The notes below the pieces were generated by a model. The model saw only the letters and a program-made list of their open reading frames with translations, was not told the origin of the DNA and did not search any database. Position numbers and translations under genes: made by a program. A stretch of 64,000 nt of DNA from CAYVQU01 sp964453155 (lineage in GTDB: Bacteria; Chloroflexota; Anaerolineae; Anaerolineales; UBA11858), in the NCBI GenBank assembly GCA_964453155.1, contig CAYVQU010000003.1, forward strand, positions 13,421-77,420. The letters run 5' to 3'. Positions 8,069 to 15,612 of the stretch are shown here, in pieces; position 1 is the first letter of the stretch; every line of letters begins with the position of its first letter.

Positions 8069-9130
8069 TCAAACCACTTCGATTGAATCCCCCTCCACTA
8101 CCTCACCAACCACCCACACCGGCTGCTCGATCTCATCTGCCCGATTCAAAAAGCCACCGAGTTTCGCGGGGGGAACCGCCAACAACAAACCACCGCTAGT
8201 CTGAGGATCAAAGAGGAGCATTTGGGCTTCTTCGGCAATCCCCTTCGTGAATTTCACATGAGATTCGAAATAAAGTTTATTATCTGAGGCGCCACCGGGG
8301 AAAATGAACTGGGAAGCATAGTTAAATGCTCCTTTAGTGAACGGAATACTCTCATATTCAAACCGGAATCCGACCCCAGAGGCCGCCGCCATCTCCCAAG
8401 AATGGCCCAAGAAACTAAAACCGGTAATATCAGTGGCTCCTTGAACGCCAAATTCCAGACCAATTTTGGCGGCATCCCGATTCAGACGTTTCATCCAATC
8501 CGCGACTTCAGCCAAATCTGCCTGGGCTACTTTCTCTTGTTTGAGAGCTGTGGTCGTCGTCCCAAACCCTAACGGCTTGGTCAACACCAACACATCCCCA
8601 ACTTTGGCGCCACCTTTCGTAAAAGTTTTACCAAGCTCTGCAAATCCGGTTACAACCAAGCCAAATTTCGGCTCCTTATCCTGGACAGTATGACCACCAG
8701 CAATCACAACTCCGGCTTCTTTGGCTTTCTCAGCGGCACCTAATAAGATCTGGCCTGAAATTTCCGCTGGCAAATCCGGAGGTAGGGCTGCCACATTCAA
8801 GGCCATGAATGGGGTCCCACCCATCGCATAGATATCGGAGAGGCTGTTCGCGGCTGCGATCGCGCCATAATCATAGGGATCATCCACCACCGGGGTAAAA
8901 AAGTCGGTGGTGATCACTAATGAACGCGTGTCATCCAGTTTCCAAACTGCGGCATCGTCAGGTTGGCCTAACCCTACCAGTAAATCAGGGTAATCGGCCG
9001 GAGCAAACATATTTTCAATCGGACGCAGCACCTGCGTCAGTGCATCTGCACTTAACTTAGACGCTCAACCCGCACAGGTAGACAGCGTTGTAAGCCGAAT
9101 TTTCTTCTCAGAGGGAGTTTCAAAATCCAT
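8069..9130 (-). CDS. selD: Selenide, water dikinase containing selenocysteine
   Basis: SelD makes selenophosphate from selenide and ATP, the donor for selenocysteine and selenouridine. The conventional frame begins only at 9031 or so, lacking the catalytic N-terminus. Reading upstream through an in-frame TGA (9065-9067) restores it: ATG 9130, then LTTLSTCAGUASKLSADAL, with Sec22 and Lys25 spaced as the catalytic Cys/Sec and Lys of the family. The remaining ATP-binding features follow: TTDFFTPVVDDPY, AANSLSDIYAMGG, GGHTVQDKEPK and the C-terminal FDPQTSGGLL. The full length of 353 aa is normal for SelD. A small hairpin lies downstream of the UGA at the right distance for a bacterial SECIS. No selA, selB or selC is in the window. 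Confidence 0.9.
9039..9067 (-). promoter_or_regulatory. UGA selenocysteine codon and bSECIS-like hairpin in selD
   Basis: The UGA is at 9065-9067. A 5-bp stem AGUGC/GCACU (9048-9052 with 9039-9043) carries the loop AGAU, placing a loop G about 18 nt beyond the UGA. This lies inside the 16-37 nt window known for SelB-binding bacterial SECIS minihelices. The stem can be extended by GUU/GAC with one bulge. Confidence 0.7.
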
Positions 9131-9138
9131 GGTTAATC

Positions 9139-9178
9139 AAAAAAAGAAGCGTGATACGCAGTACACGTATCACGCTTC
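9139..9178 (-). terminator. Terminator of the SPFH gene
   Basis: A perfect 13-bp stem (9146-9158 with 9166-9178) has a 7-nt loop. On the minus strand it is followed by seven T (9139-9145). It lies just upstream of the selD start and so insulates selD. Confidence 0.85.
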
Positions 9179-9194
9179 AATCGTCATAAAATGA

Positions 9195-10328
9195 TTAGGG
9201 GTTATCTGCCGGGGGGACAACAATCGGGGCCGGAACAGTTGCGGTCTCAGATCCTTCAAGAGAGGGCAACGGCAGCAAGAACGGGTTATCGTTCGGCACT
9301 AACATGACCTGAATGCCAGGGGCTAAATTCTGGATATATTCGTAGGTCAGCAGGTCTGGATTGGCTTCCAGCGCGGCCGCCAACAATTCCAGGGCCTGCT
9401 TTTCGGCGTCGGCCTGGATCAGGCGGGCCTTGGCTTCGGCTTCGGTCTGGATCACAATCGCTTCAGCTTCAGCATTGGCCTGGACGATGCGTGATTGTCC
9501 TTCACCCTCAGCCGCGATAACCGCAGCGTCGGCTTGGCCTTGAGCAGTCTTACGGGCCTGTTCGGCTTCTTGTTCACGCTGCTGAACCACGAAGGCGGCC
9601 TGCTGGGCCTGCTGTTCGGCGATCTGTTTTTGCTCAACCGAGGCGGCATATTCAGGTGAGAAAGTGACGTTGCGGAGCACAAAATCAGAGAGCAATAAAC
9701 CATTGGCCTCCAACGCTTTCCGCATGTCTACTTCCATCTGGTCGGCCATTTCTACACGGTTGGTGCTGTATACCTGATCTACCCGAAATTGGGAAACTGA
9801 ATCACGGATGACACCGCGCGCCAATGGACGCACCAAATCGTTGTCGTACCGACTCTGCCAGGCGATATGCACCTGAACGACTTCGGAGGGATTTATCGAA
9901 AAGATCGCCGAGGCATCAATGAAAATTTCCTGTCCATCGGAGGTCCGGGCTGAAATTGAATCATCACCGGTCACCTGACCTTCGGCATGGGTACGCGACA
10001 TCGTATAAGTTTGTTTCGAAATTGGGTAATAAACCACCGATTCAGCATACGGGACGATCCAGCGCAAACCGGGCTCCAAAGGAGCTTCGCGATACCCTTT
10101 TGGCGCAATTGCCGAAATTACTACCCCACGTTCTTGGGGTTCAACAAATACCAAACCCGCACTGACCGTATTCAATACCAAGGCCAATATTAAGGCGAGA
10201 ACTAAGGCCGTGCTCAATCCACGGATGGGTTCTTGACGGGAGGCCCGCACAACAACCAATACTAAAACCCCCAATACAACCAGCCAGGACAACCCGGCTA
10301 TGGCAGAAATTACAACAGTAATATTCAT
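9195..10328 (-). CDS. SPFH/Band 7 (prohibitin-like) membrane protein
   Basis: A 377-residue protein with two N-terminal membrane segments (residues ~3-25 and ~38-60), then an SPFH domain (FVEPQERGVVISAIAPKGYREAPLEPG onward) and a long Ala/Glu/Gln-rich coiled coil (residues ~210-310) typical of flotillin and prohibitin. Such proteins oligomerise at the membrane and organise microdomains or proteases; no specific partner is evident here. ATG 10328 follows AAAGGAG with ideal spacing, better than TTG 10355. A strong terminator follows. Confidence 0.88.
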   Translation of the reverse strand: MNITVVISAIAGLSWLVVLGVLVLVVVRASRQEPIRGLSTALVLALILALVLNTVSAGLVFVEPQERGVVISAIAPKGYREAPLEPGLRWIVPYAESVVYYPISKQTYTMSRTHAEGQVTGDDSISARTSDGQEIFIDASAIFSINPSEVVQVHIAWQSRYDNDLVRPLARGVIRDSVSQFRVDQVYSTNRVEMADQMEVDMRKALEANGLLLSDFVLRNVTFSPEYAASVEQKQIAEQQAQQAAFVVQQREQEAEQARKTAQGQADAAVIAAEGEGQSRIVQANAEAEAIVIQTEAEAKARLIQADAEKQALELLAAALEANPDLLTYEYIQNLAPGIQVMLVPNDNPFLLPLPSLEGSETATVPAPIVVPPADNP

Positions 10329-10344
10329 TACGTACTCCTTTTGA

Positions 10345-10435
10345 AAAAAGTCCAATTGGTCTAATTTGTCCTACTGGTTTAAACGATACAACAAATCAGA
10401 CCAATTAGACGCTTTAGACCTATAGACATTGACCA
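10345..10435. repeat. Word-type hairpin repeat (GGTCTAAT words)
   Basis: Arms 10355-10369 and 10391-10405 pair over 15 bp with one G-U. Extra copies of the word TTAGAC follow. The same word class reappears at 45190-45298. It lies between divergent genes. Confidence 0.7.
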
Positions 10436-10526
10436 GATTATACTCTCAAAACTTACCCATACAACCTGATGGTGATCATTCTGATATAAGATTAACAAAC
10501 CAGCGAAAGCATGATACCATCCGCCC

Positions 10527-11231
10527 ATGTCCGTTGATACCGGTATTATCAAAGTGATTCAGATGGAACCAGATGGAACGCGAAGTGCGTGGTTGGATTG
10601 CCGTCAAAATCTGATCCCCACTCCTGGGAAATATCTCATGGCCCATAATCCAGCCGAGGCAGAGGCCGTATTAGGGTGGCCATTATTTGCAATCGGGCTA
10701 CAATCATCCTTGAATGATAATTCCCGCCAATTTTTGGGCCCAATTCCGAGTTCATGGGGACCCAATACGCAATTACATTTGCGGGGTCCATTAGGACATA
10801 GTTTCAACCTACCACCAACTGCCCGAAGAATAATCCTAGCCGGATTAGGCAATACGTTCTCCCGGCTCTTGCCTTTGGTTCAACCTGCGCTTAGCTCCGG
10901 AGCTGACCTGGCAATTTTCACATCGTCCCCCTTGCCCCCACTGCCTCCCAGATTAGAAATCCAGCCCCTGGATGCCTTGCCGGCCTCACTACCCTGGGCA
11001 GATTTCTTGGTCATCGATATGCCCCTAGAATTCATCCCCAAATTACGCGATTTCCTTGGTTTAGAACCGTTTGCGGGGTTACCGTGTGCCGCCCAAGTCT
11101 TGATCCATACCGCCATGCCCTGTGCTGGAATTGGCGAATGTGGAGTCTGCGCAGTACCGCTGCAGAAAAAAGGGTATAAACTGGCTTGCAAAGATGGACC
11201 GGTGTTCAATCTAAACGAGATTAAGTGGTAA
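10527..11231 (+). CDS. PyrK-like ferredoxin reductase/electron transfer subunit
   Basis: A 234-residue protein resembling the electron-transfer subunit of class 1B dihydroorotate dehydrogenase. The middle holds a nucleotide-binding region (RIILAGLGNTFSRLLPL, near residue 97). The C-terminus has a [2Fe-2S] site, PCAGIGECGVCAV followed by LACKDGPVF; the CKDGPVF ending is characteristic of PyrK. The FAD-binding part is diverged. A PyrD-like gene lies 0.9 kb downstream on the same strand, with a PIG-L gene between. An extended -10-like TGATATAAG lies shortly before the start. Confidence 0.7.
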   Translation: MSVDTGIIKVIQMEPDGTRSAWLDCRQNLIPTPGKYLMAHNPAEAEAVLGWPLFAIGLQSSLNDNSRQFLGPIPSSWGPNTQLHLRGPLGHSFNLPPTARRIILAGLGNTFSRLLPLVQPALSSGADLAIFTSSPLPPLPPRLEIQPLDALPASLPWADFLVIDMPLEFIPKLRDFLGLEPFAGLPCAAQVLIHTAMPCAGIGECGVCAVPLQKKGYKLACKDGPVFNLNEIKW

Positions 11232-11328
11232 GTTGAAGGCTTATGATGCCCATCAACTCTCAACTCACCCCTCTCCACATTCAACCCAGATAACTTATCA
11301 ACTAGAGACATAAAACATTCACCTACCT

Positions 11329-12093
11329 ATGAAAATACTTATAATTTTCGCCCACCCCGATGACGAAACCATGTTGACTGGCGGCACGCTGGCGCTCCTC
11401 AATCAAACCGGAGCCGACATATATTATCTATGCGCAACCCGGGGGGAAGGTGGGGAACTTGGTGAACCACCGGTTTGTCAGCGCGCTGAAATTGGACAGT
11501 ATCGAGCGCAGGAGTTAGCTTGTGCGGTGGAAGCTTTAGGGGGCGGGGGCCTGGAATTTTTGGACCACTTAGACCCAATCATCGGGGAAAATGAAGAACT
11601 ATATCCATATACAAATGATTTTAATGGTTTAGTTACTCAAATCAAGGCTCATATCCAGAACATTAAACCCGATGTTGTCATCTCGCACGGCACGAACGGT
11701 GAATACGGACATCCAGGCCACATCTTGACCCACGAAGCGGTATCGACAGCGATCCAGCAATTACAGGCGACTGCACCCTGGTTTTATACCTTCTGCGCGG
11801 ATTTCCCAGGACATCCGCGGCCCCGCCATGCTAATCAAGACAACCCTGCGGACATAATCCTGGATGTTTCAGCTGTGATGGAACAGAAAGAACGGGCCGC
11901 GTATTGCCATCGCTCCCAGAATGCATTATTTGTCCGGCGATCGTCAAAACGATCTGGGTATCAGCTTACCGTGCCAGAAATTCTAATCAATGTAGAAAGC
12001 TTGCACCGCATCTATCCAAATGTAACAGGCGCATTGGAGGATGAAATGTTCGCATTGCTTGCACCTTGGGAACACCAAACGTTTAGACTTTGA
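11329..12093 (+). CDS. PIG-L (LmbE-like) family deacetylase
   Basis: A 254-residue zinc hydrolase of the PIG-L/LmbE family, which removes N-acetyl groups from GlcNAc-type substrates, including those of mycothiol and bacillithiol synthesis. The motif AHPDDE (residues ~8-13) and the distal HGTNGEYGHPGH give the zinc ligands. The actual substrate is not deducible. It sits between pyrK-like and pyrD-like genes, and a second PIG-L paralogue is at 41385-42242. Confidence 0.88.
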   Translation: MKILIIFAHPDDETMLTGGTLALLNQTGADIYYLCATRGEGGELGEPPVCQRAEIGQYRAQELACAVEALGGGGLEFLDHLDPIIGENEELYPYTNDFNGLVTQIKAHIQNIKPDVVISHGTNGEYGHPGHILTHEAVSTAIQQLQATAPWFYTFCADFPGHPRPRHANQDNPADIILDVSAVMEQKERAAYCHRSQNALFVRRSSKRSGYQLTVPEILINVESLHRIYPNVTGALEDEMFALLAPWEHQTFRL

Positions 12094-12119
12094 ATAGGAT
12101 ATCTCACCTGGAAAGCATT

Positions 12120-12866
12120 ATGCATAAGAATGATCTTTACCTCAGAAAACCCATCATGAACGCTGCTGGGATTTTGGGATTTTCCCCAGACCCCAAGAGT
12201 GGATTAGATTATTCAAAATTAGGCGCGTTTGTGACCAACCCAATTAGTCTCACCGCCCGAACCCCAGCCCGCGGGCCCAGACAGCTTTCGTTTCCAGGCG
12301 GAATATTGATGCATACCGGATATCCTAATCCGGGAATAAACCAGGTGATCCGAAAATATGCCCGAAAATGGGAAAAATCTCCAATCCCCATCATTGTAAA
12401 TTTATTAGCCCAAGAGCCGGATTCAATTTGGAAAATGGTACAACGCCTGGAGAACCTCGACACTATTTTTGGTGTAGAAATTGGATTACCCCCTGAAACC
12501 GATGTCAACCTGGCCCGCGAGATGGCCCAGGCGGCTATCGGCGAATTGGTTGTCGGTATTAAGGTTCCCTTTGAAAATAGTAATAGAATTACTGTAGCCC
12601 TGGCCCAATCTGGAATTGACGCGATCAGTTTAAGTCCTCCCCGCGGAATATTGCCAAACGCAAATGATGGCTTTGTTTCAGGGCGCATTTATGGTCCTAG
12701 TGTTTTCCCCCTAGCCTTAGCACAAGTAGAGCGCTTGACAACCTACGGCATACCGATCATCGGTTCCGGCGGTATTTATCAATCTAAAGATGTGACAACC
12801 ATGCTCGCTACCGGGGCAACTGCAGTTCAAATCGACACTCAGTTTTGGCGAGGAAAGTTTCTTTAG
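12120..12866 (+). CDS. Dihydroorotate dehydrogenase-like FMN TIM-barrel protein, atypical
   Basis: A 248-residue PyrD-like protein: PIMNAAGILGF matches the family start, VGIKVPFEN the catalytic-site Lys strand, and IPIIGSGGIYQSKD with GATAVQIDT the phosphate-binding end. The NxSCPN loop carrying the catalytic Cys of class 1B enzymes is replaced by GVEIGLPPETDVN, and the C-terminus is short by perhaps 30 residues. It may therefore be a diverged paralogue rather than the housekeeping enzyme. Start ATG 12120 follows GGAAAG; the TTG at 12090 that overlaps the PIG-L stop is less likely. Confidence 0.65.
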   Translation: MHKNDLYLRKPIMNAAGILGFSPDPKSGLDYSKLGAFVTNPISLTARTPARGPRQLSFPGGILMHTGYPNPGINQVIRKYARKWEKSPIPIIVNLLAQEPDSIWKMVQRLENLDTIFGVEIGLPPETDVNLAREMAQAAIGELVVGIKVPFENSNRITVALAQSGIDAISLSPPRGILPNANDGFVSGRIYGPSVFPLALAQVERLTTYGIPIIGSGGIYQSKDVTTMLATGATAVQIDTQFWRGKFL

Positions 12867-12884
12867 TTTATGGAGAAATAAACA

Positions 12885-13787
12885 ATGGCGGATGAAGCGA
12901 ATTTCTTTTGCACCGATGTTGCCTGGGAACATGGGGTTCCCCTCATTGGAACGGCCACACACGGCGATGTGTGGTTTTTAATCGAATATTCTGGCCGCTG
13001 GGGGGCCAAGGCCTTTGAGGAGAGTGACATCCCCGAGGCTGTCAAACAACACGTTCAGGCTGCGGTCCGTCCTGGGGTTGCAGTTCGCACCTTACTCATC
13101 CGGCAGCCGGAATCCCGTCACCGAGATGGATTTCATTTCTTTATTGGACAAGTTTTACCATCAGAACCGCGCCTGTACGAATATCAGTTACAAGATTATG
13201 ACGAGCTCTTAGGGCTGGATTTAGCCTCATTCGTTCAGGGTAAATCAGGCGACCCCAACCACTTACGGGAAACGCCCTTATATCTAATCTGTACCAATGG
13301 AAAACGGGATCAATGCTGCGCCATTTATGGCCCTGAGACGTATCAGGAGATGGCCAATACGGCTGGGGATGCGGTCTGGCAGTCATCCCACATCGGGGGA
13401 CACAACCAGGCTCCCATAACCTTATTCCTGCCCCATGGAATTAATTATGGGCACACCACACCGGCTGAAGCCCGGCGTCTCGTAAAAGCATACGAGAATG
13501 GAGCGGTTGTTTTACATCATTATCGGGGACGCGTATGTCTTGAAACCCCAATCCAGGCCGCCGAACATTTTTGGCGCGAACAAACCGGGATTTTAGAAAT
13601 TGAAAACTTCCGGGTGATCACCGTCACAGAAACTGGCCCTAACAAATGGGCAATAACTATTTCGGCATCAAATGGAGACAACGCCCAACAGATTCACCTC
13701 GAACGTCGTCAATCTGATATTGAGATACCCATCACCTGCTCCAAGAAAAAAGCCAGCCCGATCTTTTCCTTCCACCGGCTGGCTTAG
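12885..13787 (+). CDS. Sucrase/ferredoxin-like (Suc_Fer) domain protein
   Basis: A 300-residue protein of the Suc_Fer-like family, a thioredoxin-fold group related to [2Fe-2S] ferredoxins. The diagnostic motifs are CTNGKRDQCCAIYG (residues ~142-155) and WQSSHIGGHNQAPITLFLPHG with NYGHTTPAE. Its physiological role is not established. ATG 12885 follows GGAG. Its last codons form one arm of the terminator for the opposite gene. Confidence 0.82.
   Translation: MADEANFFCTDVAWEHGVPLIGTATHGDVWFLIEYSGRWGAKAFEESDIPEAVKQHVQAAVRPGVAVRTLLIRQPESRHRDGFHFFIGQVLPSEPRLYEYQLQDYDELLGLDLASFVQGKSGDPNHLRETPLYLICTNGKRDQCCAIYGPETYQEMANTAGDAVWQSSHIGGHNQAPITLFLPHGINYGHTTPAEARRLVKAYENGAVVLHHYRGRVCLETPIQAAEHFWREQTGILEIENFRVITVTETGPNKWAITISASNGDNAQQIHLERRQSDIEIPITCSKKKASPIFSFHRLA
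13745..13785 (-). terminator. Terminator of the YgjP-like gene, inside a neighbouring coding end
   Basis: A 9-bp stem (13750-13758 with 13777-13785) is followed on the minus strand by six T (13746-13751). It overlaps the 3' coding end of the convergent Suc_Fer gene. Confidence 0.7.
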
Positions 13788-13833
13788 AGCAACTACAACC
13801 AACTTCCTAATGCCTTGATCCTACGGATTTTTG

Positions 13834-14406
13834 CTAATCCCCATCGTCATAGGCGCGCCCTTCGGCAAATCCTAAGCCCTGGATGAAGCCCCGGGCGCGT
13901 TCAGTTTTGGGGTAAGCCGCGGTCAAAGTCGCCCAAAATTCTTTACTGTGATTGGGATGTAACCGATGAACCAGTTCGTGCGCGATCACGTAATCAATCA
14001 CGAATTGGGGCCAATCTTTGATCTTGTCGCTGATGCGAATATGCCCATCAGTTACCCCACCCGAGGTGAAGCTCCCCAAGCGCACTTTCATATTCCCAAC
14101 CCACCGAATCGCCGTCCACTCCATCTTGCCCCTGAAATATTTTTTGTTGATGTATTTGGCGCGTTTCTGTAAATCATCATCGGTACGGCCTTTGGCTCGC
14201 CGTTGACGTTTTTCCACATCCAGCAAAATTAAAGCGATCTGGGTTTCGAGCACTCCCTTCGGTAATCGCTGAGGGGCACGCACTTCAACGGCATTATCGT
14301 CCAACATTTTCCAGCGGAGGCTTTTCTTCAGGCGTTTATCACGCCGGACAACAAAGGTATATTTTTGACCATTTTGACCAGTGAGGGTGTAAGTTTTTTC
14401 GGGCAT
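13834..14406 (-). CDS. YgjP/SprT-like zinc metallopeptidase (DUF45)
   Basis: A 190-residue protein with the metal-binding signature HELVHRLHPNHSKEFW (residues ~142-157: HExxH plus a third His), typical of the YgjP/DUF45 metal-dependent hydrolase family. The N-terminal half (KTYTLTGQNGQKYTFVVRRDKR) forms the usual beta-rich lead-in. An IS630 element sits 19 bases upstream of its start, so its native promoter may have been displaced. Confidence 0.82.
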   Translation of the reverse strand: MPEKTYTLTGQNGQKYTFVVRRDKRLKKSLRWKMLDDNAVEVRAPQRLPKGVLETQIALILLDVEKRQRRAKGRTDDDLQKRAKYINKKYFRGKMEWTAIRWVGNMKVRLGSFTSGGVTDGHIRISDKIKDWPQFVIDYVIAHELVHRLHPNHSKEFWATLTAAYPKTERARGFIQGLGFAEGRAYDDGD

Positions 14407-14423
14407 GAGACACTTTAGGGGGC

Positions 14424-15612
14424 TAGTGCTATTTCACATAACAGGTATTGACTTTTCAATTTTCAGCCAGGCAAGGTCACGCCGGGCCTTAGCCTCAGGA
14501 ATGCGCTGATGGAAATAATTTTCAACGGCAGATTTCAATGCAGCCAAGGTATCAAAATCCAGGTCAGCGAGAATGCGATGCTTGATCGCCCCAAAGATGG
14601 CTTCCAAAGGCATCAGCCACGGACTGCGGGTCGGGTGAAAGCAGACCAAAATACGGCAAAGTCCTTGTTTTTTGGCCATGCGATTATAAGTTCGCAACCA
14701 ATTGCGTGTTTGGTGAGAAGTATGCCAAGAAGCTTTATCCCAAAACAAGGCAATATACCGTTTTCCTTGAGATGTCCAATGTTGAGCTAAAGCTTGGAGA
14801 AAATCAATCATTCGCTCACTGTTGGGCTGCCCGGTTGCCCAATGGAGAAAACTGGACTGGCTTTCATCATCCAGACTAGCAAACAAGGCCACCTTCTCTA
14901 CATCTTCATTCCAACGTTGGCGATAAGTTAGTTTTTCATCTGGCAAGCTCCAGCCCCAGTATGCATAGGGCCATTTCACAAACCAACTCTCATCCAGCCA
15001 GACAGCAGCACCATTTGGATCGTTACGTGCCATTGTCAAAAGCCGATCCCGTTGAGTTTTTCTCAAGGAATACAATGGATCAGGACTGGTAAGCCAGCCT
15101 TTGGCTTTTCGATATTTGATTTTCAGGGCTTGCAGAAAACGGCGCACTGTCTCCCGACTGACCGACTGTATGGTTTCAAAATCAGTCGCAATTTGTGCTG
15201 CTAAACTTGCCAAGCTCCAGGTCGCACGGTGTTGATCGGCAGGTGGCCCAGCATGAATGTGCTCTTCGACTTCAGTGCGCATCTCTTCTGTCAATTTGCC
15301 CCCTTGTGGCCCACCACTGCGTGGTCGTGGTGTTATAGCGTTCACGCCACCTTCATTGAACTGCTGGATCGCGTTTCGCACGGTTTCGGCATGCGTTCCC
15401 AGCACTTCCGCTATTGCTGGACATTTCCAGTCCATTTCTGATAGAAATATGATCCGGGCCCGACGATATCGCACTACACTGTCACTTCTTTGCCAGCCCC
15501 TGAGCGTTTTGCGCTCTGTCTCTGTTAGGGTTCGTACTTTGATTGCCATGATGGTGCTCATCTTATTTCAAAGCCCTCTTTTTTTCAAGGTTTGTTATGT
15601 GCATTTGCACTA
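14424..15612 (-). mobile_element. Complete IS630-family insertion sequence
   Basis: The element proper is 14426-15610 (1185 bp). Terminal inverted repeats of 18 bp (14426-14443 and 15593-15610) match at 15 positions, beginning GTGC and ending CACATAACA. TA dinucleotides at 14424-14425 and 15611-15612 are the expected IS630/mariner target duplication. One intact transposase fills the element. Only one copy is in the window. Confidence 0.9.
14434..15561 (-). CDS. IS630 family transposase
   Basis: A 375-residue DDE transposase that would cut and paste the element at TA sites. N-terminal helix-turn-helix modules recognise the ends (IAEVLGTHAETVRNAIQQFN, then a second winged-helix region). The catalytic acids appear in WLDESWF (~190), FWDKASWHTS (~275) and SPWLMPLEAIFGAIK (~320). 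The stop codon lies within the left inverted repeat. The frame is intact, so the element may be active. The start could also be ATG 15549. Confidence 0.93.
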   Translation of the reverse strand: MSTIMAIKVRTLTETERKTLRGWQRSDSVVRYRRARIIFLSEMDWKCPAIAEVLGTHAETVRNAIQQFNEGGVNAITPRPRSGGPQGGKLTEEMRTEVEEHIHAGPPADQHRATWSLASLAAQIATDFETIQSVSRETVRRFLQALKIKYRKAKGWLTSPDPLYSLRKTQRDRLLTMARNDPNGAAVWLDESWFVKWPYAYWGWSLPDEKLTYRQRWNEDVEKVALFASLDDESQSSFLHWATGQPNSERMIDFLQALAQHWTSQGKRYIALFWDKASWHTSHQTRNWLRTYNRMAKKQGLCRILVCFHPTRSPWLMPLEAIFGAIKHRILADLDFDTLAALKSAVENYFHQRIPEAKARRDLAWLKIEKSIPVM

